From Treponema sp. (GTDB lineage: Bacteria > Spirochaetota > Spirochaetia > Treponematales > Breznakiellaceae): DNA of 15,626 nucleotides. How positions within the stretch are numbered: the stretch's first letter is position 1; every line of letters begins with the position of its first letter. The position numbers were made by a program, and so were the translations under genes. The DNA lies in assembly GCA_031254795.1 (NCBI GenBank), contig JAIRTS010000262.1:1-15626 (forward strand), given 5' to 3'. A model generated the notes under the pieces. The model saw only the letters and a program-made list of their open reading frames with translations, made no database searches and was not told where the DNA came from. Positions 11,985-15,626 of the stretch are shown here, piece by piece.

Positions 11985-14900
11985 TTGTTAAAGAAAGTAG
12001 TGAACGTATCCGTCCGTATAGCAGTATTGTTGTTTATTGTTTCTCCCCTTATCGCGCAGGAAACCGGAGGCGCGTCCGCGCGCGTACAGGATTCAGGGCA
12101 AGCGGATCAGATGGAAATCGCCAGCGGCGAAGCTGACATTGAAGAAAGTGTGGAGGCGGATCCTCCGGTTGAAACATCCGGCGCGGGAGACGCGGACGAA
12201 ACGCCGCTTGCGCCGCCTGCAAAAGAAACGCCGGTGGAGATGGATATACGCACCTCAACGCTGACGGAGCTTGCGGTCTGGTGCAAGACGCTTGGCTTGA
12301 GCGAAGGCGGATCCAAAGAAGAGCTTGCGAACAGGTTGCGCGATTATTACAAATTGCCGCGCCCCGATGGGACTCCAGCGGCTGACGAAAAGAGCAGAAC
12401 CATTGTCATAGAAGCGGCGAGAAGCGCCGAATATTTTACCCTTGAAGTCGTTGATGAAGATTACGCGCGGCTTAGAGGCAATGTAACGGTCAGCCTAAAA
12501 GACGGAGAGGCGGTTCACCGCATCAGCGCGGGTGAAATCCTTTACAATAGAACACGAAACTGGTTAAGCGCGTCCGGCGGGGTCTTTTACGAGAAAAAAG
12601 AAGGCGACAACACCGAAACGTTTCGGGGGGATTCGATCACCGTAGACATTGACAACTGGGAGACGATTGTCACCAATGGGCAATCGCAACGCACTGTCTC
12701 AAGCGCGAACTCCGCATACCGGTTTGAAGGAACCGTCATTTCCATTGACGCCGAGGAATCCACCGTGCTTACCAACGCAAGAGTTACCAACGCAAAGACC
12801 GATGAGCCGTACTGGTCGCTAGACGCGTCGAAAATGTGGCTTTTTCCGGGATCAGACTGGGCCGTGGCAAACGTAACCCTGCGGGTGGGCGAAATTCCGG
12901 TGTTGTGGCTGCCTTTTTTTTATCTGCCTTCGGAAGAAATCGTTTTTCATCCGGTTGTTGGCGTACGGACGCGGGAAGGCAGTTTCTTTCAAACGACAAC
13001 CTATCTTTTAGGACGCCCAAAGGTGGAAAATTCCACGGAAACTTCTTTCACAACTATGTTCAGTGGCGGCGAGGATATGGAAAAAGAGCGGAAAGGGCTT
13101 TTTCTTCGCAGTACCGGAAAGAAAGCGGTCGCTAAAAATGAGATGAGGCTGTCCCTCCTTTTCGATGTTTACGCCAATCTGGGCGCGTATGTCGGAGCCG
13201 AGATGTCCGCGCCTTCAAAGGGCATATTCGGGCCATTTGAGTTGTCGGCGGGCATGGGCTTCACCAGAAACATTTACAGCGGAAACACCCCGTATCAAAA
13301 TGGGGAAGCCTCATGGAATACGGACAACCGCATCTTTTCCACACCCGTACCCTTCCGCTACCGCCTGAAAACAAACGGCTCCTTGTCCGGCAGGTACGGT
13401 TCTTTCAGGTGGAGCCTCCCCTTTTACTCGGATCCCTTTGTTGAGCAGGATTTCATGGATCGATCCGAAACGCTTGACTGGCTGGAATTGCTCAAAGGAG
13501 CGTCCGCGGCGGAGGACACGACTACAACCGACAGGACGTTGAGTTCATACGCATGGACGCTCAACTCTTCCGTTTCACCAAAAATGCCAGCCGCGCTCCA
13601 CCCCTATATTACATCGTTTTCAATTTCAAGCCTCAACAGCAACCTCGCTTTCGGCAGAAAACAATCCGTAAAAATAACGGACGGCGTGTCTCCAAACCGC
13701 ATGTTTTTCTATCCCGATAAATGGACGATATATTCAATCAGTTCAGCTATTTCCGGTACGGTTCTTTCATTGGGCGGGACATCCCAGTCATCTCAAGCTC
13801 TTCAGGCGAGCCAGGCGGCGCAAAAGGCGGCGCAAAAGGCGGCGCAAGAAACAGAAACGGATTACTTTGAAGGCGCCGGCGTCCCGATTCCCCCGTGGGA
13901 AACTCCGAATCAACAGGGCGCGGCGCGGGAGACGATTCCGCCGACCGAATTGATTCCGCCGGTTTTGAGCCAGGCCTTCACCTTGCCCGTGAGCGGCAGA
14001 ACCTCGTTCACCATAGATTACCGCCTCAGTCCGACCGCCGCGTCAGAGTTGCAATTCGCGCAAACCCAGTGGGCTGAGATTGAGGACATCGACTTGGAGG
14101 ATAGAGCCTCGATCCTGTCAACCGTGCGCGGAGACGGCAACATCGGGTTTACCCTCGCGCAAACAGGCGGGCTGTATACGACATCGCTGCGCTTTTCAGG
14201 AACAGGCGCGTGGCAGGACTACCTCTTTTTGAACGAAGAAATCCCGGCGTATGATACGGAGAGCGAACGGGACGCGGCGTACCGCAGGGCATACCAACAA
14301 ACGCAATTCTCCACATCGTATGAATATTCGGCGACTTTGAAGCCGTTTTATACAAGCCCTATATGGGGCGCCACCAGCTTTCAGTATAACTTGAAAGGAC
14401 TCATGCTAAAAAACGAATTCGACTCTCAGAGCGCCATAGCGAATCCTGAATGGAAACTCTCCTATGGAGCGTGGGAAAAAGAAAAAATCGACTCCCAGCA
14501 ATTCAGCGCGAATGTCAACGCTTCCATCATGGACAAGATTCAGAATGTCGCGCTTACGGCGGACATACCGCCAAGAGACGCGACGATTGCAGGAAACGCG
14601 ACCGTCAGGTTTTGGTTGAGCGAGACAAATGTCCGCGGCAAAATATTCAACCCGTTTGATTACGCGCCGCTTGGTTTGGAAGACAACCGGAAAGAGGACA
14701 GCCTCCTTCCTGACAAGCGCAAGCGCACCTTTGATCCGTTCTATTTCACGCAAACGTTCCGGTACGCCGCGCCAAAAGACACGTTCTGGGGCGGCGCGTC
14801 TGGCGCGACTTACTCAGCTCAGCAGTATGCCGTGTACGACCCGGAGCTTGCCGAGTGGACAAACCTCACCTCGACCCTGACGCTGGGCGGATTTTCCGCG

Positions 14901-15551
14901 ACATTTATCATGCTCCGGTCAAAAAAGTATACGCTCGAAACGAACGGCTGGGCGCAGTCGCAAGACAAAGAGACGCTCAGTCCAAACAGCTTCGCGCTGA
15001 GGTATGCAAAAAATTTTCCGCAAACCAATATTTGGGACAACCGGATGAATTTTTCATTCAATATGAATTCGAGTCTTTCCCTTGACTTGCAACGGTATAC
15101 ATATTCAAAATTCACATTTTCACTTGGACTCAGACTGAATATCGCGCAGTTCATGGAACTCAACTTTTCCGTCAATTCCGAAAACAACGTCATATACCGG
15201 TATATACAGGACATTCCCATGTTCTCAACCGGCGTTGAGTTGCGCGGAGAAAAAAATGTGTTTATAGACCTCTTGAATTCCTTTCGCTTCGACGATGAAT
15301 CGCTCAGAAAGGCGTCCGGTTTCAAGCTGAGATCATTCAATCTCAGTCTGGTTCATCACCTTGGAGACTGGGACGCCTCCCTGACCATGACCTTGTCGCC
15401 TTATTTGGACACCCGGAGCATGCCCTACGTCTACCGCTTCAACAACAAAATCACCTTTCTGGTGAAGTGGATGCCTATCAGCGAGCTAAAGACAGAAATA
15501 TACCGGGAGACGGATCAAACGACGGGCCAAGACAAGATAATCTTTAAGTGA
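11985..15551 (+). CDS. lptD: LptD-like outer-membrane assembly protein (OstA/LptD family) with SAP-like segment
   Basis: A 1188-residue protein. In proteobacteria LptD is the outer-membrane barrel that inserts lipopolysaccharide; in treponemes, many of which lack classical LPS, homologues may carry other glycolipids. Residues 1-24 form a signal peptide (MLKK, hydrophobic core, SPLIA before QE). An acidic linker (25-88) is followed by a SAP-like helix-turn-helix (92-122, LTELAVWCKTLGLSEGG, KEELANRLRDYY). Then come the OstA-type periplasmic jelly roll (about 140-260) and the LptD hallmark IPVLWLPFFYLPSEE (about 304-318), and a long beta-barrel to the C-terminus. I find only one cysteine (C100), so the disulfides of E. 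coli LptD cannot form. A short AAQK repeat interrupts the barrel region. The TTG start is chosen because it gives the best signal peptide; no Shine-Dalgarno site is visible, and GTG at 12000 is the alternative. Confidence 0.88.
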   Translation: MLKKVVNVSVRIAVLLFIVSPLIAQETGGASARVQDSGQADQMEIASGEADIEESVEADPPVETSGAGDADETPLAPPAKETPVEMDIRTSTLTELAVWCKTLGLSEGGSKEELANRLRDYYKLPRPDGTPAADEKSRTIVIEAARSAEYFTLEVVDEDYARLRGNVTVSLKDGEAVHRISAGEILYNRTRNWLSASGGVFYEKKEGDNTETFRGDSITVDIDNWETIVTNGQSQRTVSSANSAYRFEGTVISIDAEESTVLTNARVTNAKTDEPYWSLDASKMWLFPGSDWAVANVTLRVGEIPVLWLPFFYLPSEEIVFHPVVGVRTREGSFFQTTTYLLGRPKVENSTETSFTTMFSGGEDMEKERKGLFLRSTGKKAVAKNEMRLSLLFDVYANLGAYVGAEMSAPSKGIFGPFELSAGMGFTRNIYSGNTPYQNGEASWNTDNRIFSTPVPFRYRLKTNGSLSGRYGSFRWSLPFYSDPFVEQDFMDRSETLDWLELLKGASAAEDTTTTDRTLSSYAWTLNSSVSPKMPAALHPYITSFSISSLNSNLAFGRKQSVKITDGVSPNRMFFYPDKWTIYSISSAISGTVLSLGGTSQSSQALQASQAAQKAAQKAAQETETDYFEGAGVPIPPWETPNQQGAARETIPPTELIPPVLSQAFTLPVSGRTSFTIDYRLSPTAASELQFAQTQWAEIEDIDLEDRASILSTVRGDGNIGFTLAQTGGLYTTSLRFSGTGAWQDYLFLNEEIPAYDTESERDAAYRRAYQQTQFSTSYEYSATLKPFYTSPIWGATSFQYNLKGLMLKNEFDSQSAIANPEWKLSYGAWEKEKIDSQQFSANVNASIMDKIQNVALTADIPPRDATIAGNATVRFWLSETNVRGKIFNPFDYAPLGLEDNRKEDSLLPDKRKRTFDPFYFTQTFRYAAPKDTFWGGASGATYSAQQYAVYDPELAEWTNLTSTLTLGGFSATFIMLRSKKYTLETNGWAQSQDKETLSPNSFALRYAKNFPQTNIWDNRMNFSFNMNSSLSLDLQRYTYSKFTFSLGLRLNIAQFMELNFSVNSENNVIYRYIQDIPMFSTGVELRGEKNVFIDLLNSFRFDDESLRKASGFKLRSFNLSLVHHLGDWDASLTMTLSPYLDTRSMPYVYRFNNKITFLVKWMPISELKTEIYRETDQTTGQDKIIFK
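13814..13849 (+). repeat. 12-bp tandem repeat inside lptD (AAQK units)
   Basis: GGCGGCGCAAAA is repeated three times (13814-13825, 13826-13837, 13838-13849, the last with one change), coding AAQK-AAQK-AAQE at about residue 610. It is in frame, so copy-number changes would only lengthen or shorten a polar Ala/Gln-rich stretch, probably a surface or periplasmic loop of the barrel. Confidence 0.85.
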
Positions 15552-15596
15552 GGCTGGCGTGGAAAATGATTTCGCCTCGCATTTTCCTAGAATTTT
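15548..15596 (+). terminator. Possible terminator of lptD
   Basis: GTGAGGC (15548-15554, overlapping the stop) can pair with GCCTCGC (15574-15580) across a 19-base loop, followed by ATTTTCC and, a little later, a T6 run (about 15593-15598). The long loop and distance to the T run make this a weak candidate. Confidence 0.3.
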
Positions 15597-15607
15597 TTAG
15601 AAACAGC

Positions 15608-15613
15608 TTGACA
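15608..15613 (+). promoter_or_regulatory. -35-like element at the right edge
   Basis: A consensus TTGACA lies 13 bases from the window end, so its -10 would fall just outside. It may be the promoter of the next plus-strand gene. Confidence 0.3.
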
Positions 15614-15626
15614 ATCCGGGGCAAAA

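Overview
The window looks like a stretch of a spirochaete chromosome, most likely a Treponema-type organism of roughly balanced GC. The basis is modest. The large LptD-like outer-membrane protein resembles the treponemal branch of that family more than the proteobacterial one, and the small inverted repeats with a CCAAAA core are of a kind I associate with treponemes. No 16S rRNA or other decisive marker is present, so treat the organism as an inference.

Layout, left to right. At the left edge, minus-strand signals (-10, ribosome binding site, ATG at 3..1) suggest a gene leaving the window. After about 340 bases without a convincing gene come two hairpin repeats and a minus-strand VOC/PhnB-like gene (498-890). 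Its promoter region carries a 22-bp palindrome and a perfect 40-bp palindrome. A repeat-rich spacer (about 1017-1430) holds a decayed transposase tail. Next is a minus-strand operon of aspartyl-tRNA synthetase (aspS, 2651-4456) and an MFS transporter (1431-2654) joined by an ATGA overlap. A 700-base spacer (4457-5192) contains a second transposase tail and an unexplained block. Then, on the plus strand, come a small helix-hairpin-helix protein of the Cdd1 family (5193-5444) and a complete AddA-type helicase-nuclease (5689-9276).

A minus-strand tRNA-Ala(GGC) (9332-9405) faces addA and has a strong promoter. The following 570-base spacer carries a third transposase tail, several hairpins and a good plus-strand promoter. 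That promoter serves a RidA-family imine deaminase (9981-10451), followed by a D-threonine aldolase / D-serine dehydratase-type PLP enzyme (10584-11696). These two fit together chemically: PLP dehydratases release reactive enamines that RidA hydrolyses. The window closes with a 1188-residue LptD-like outer-membrane assembly protein (11985-15551) carrying a SAP-like segment just after its signal peptide and acidic linker.

No large new gene system is evident. The most interesting signals are: (i) three intergenic IS5-type transposase C-terminal tails with no bodies; (ii) a split between genes with clear Shine-Dalgarno sites and genes (addA, aspS, perhaps lptD) whose -10 element sits 6-7 bases from the start codon, suggesting leaderless mRNAs; (iii) the palindromes in front of the VOC gene; (iv) the SAP-like segment in a cysteine-poor LptD; and (v) an open frame running on after the Cdd1 stop.
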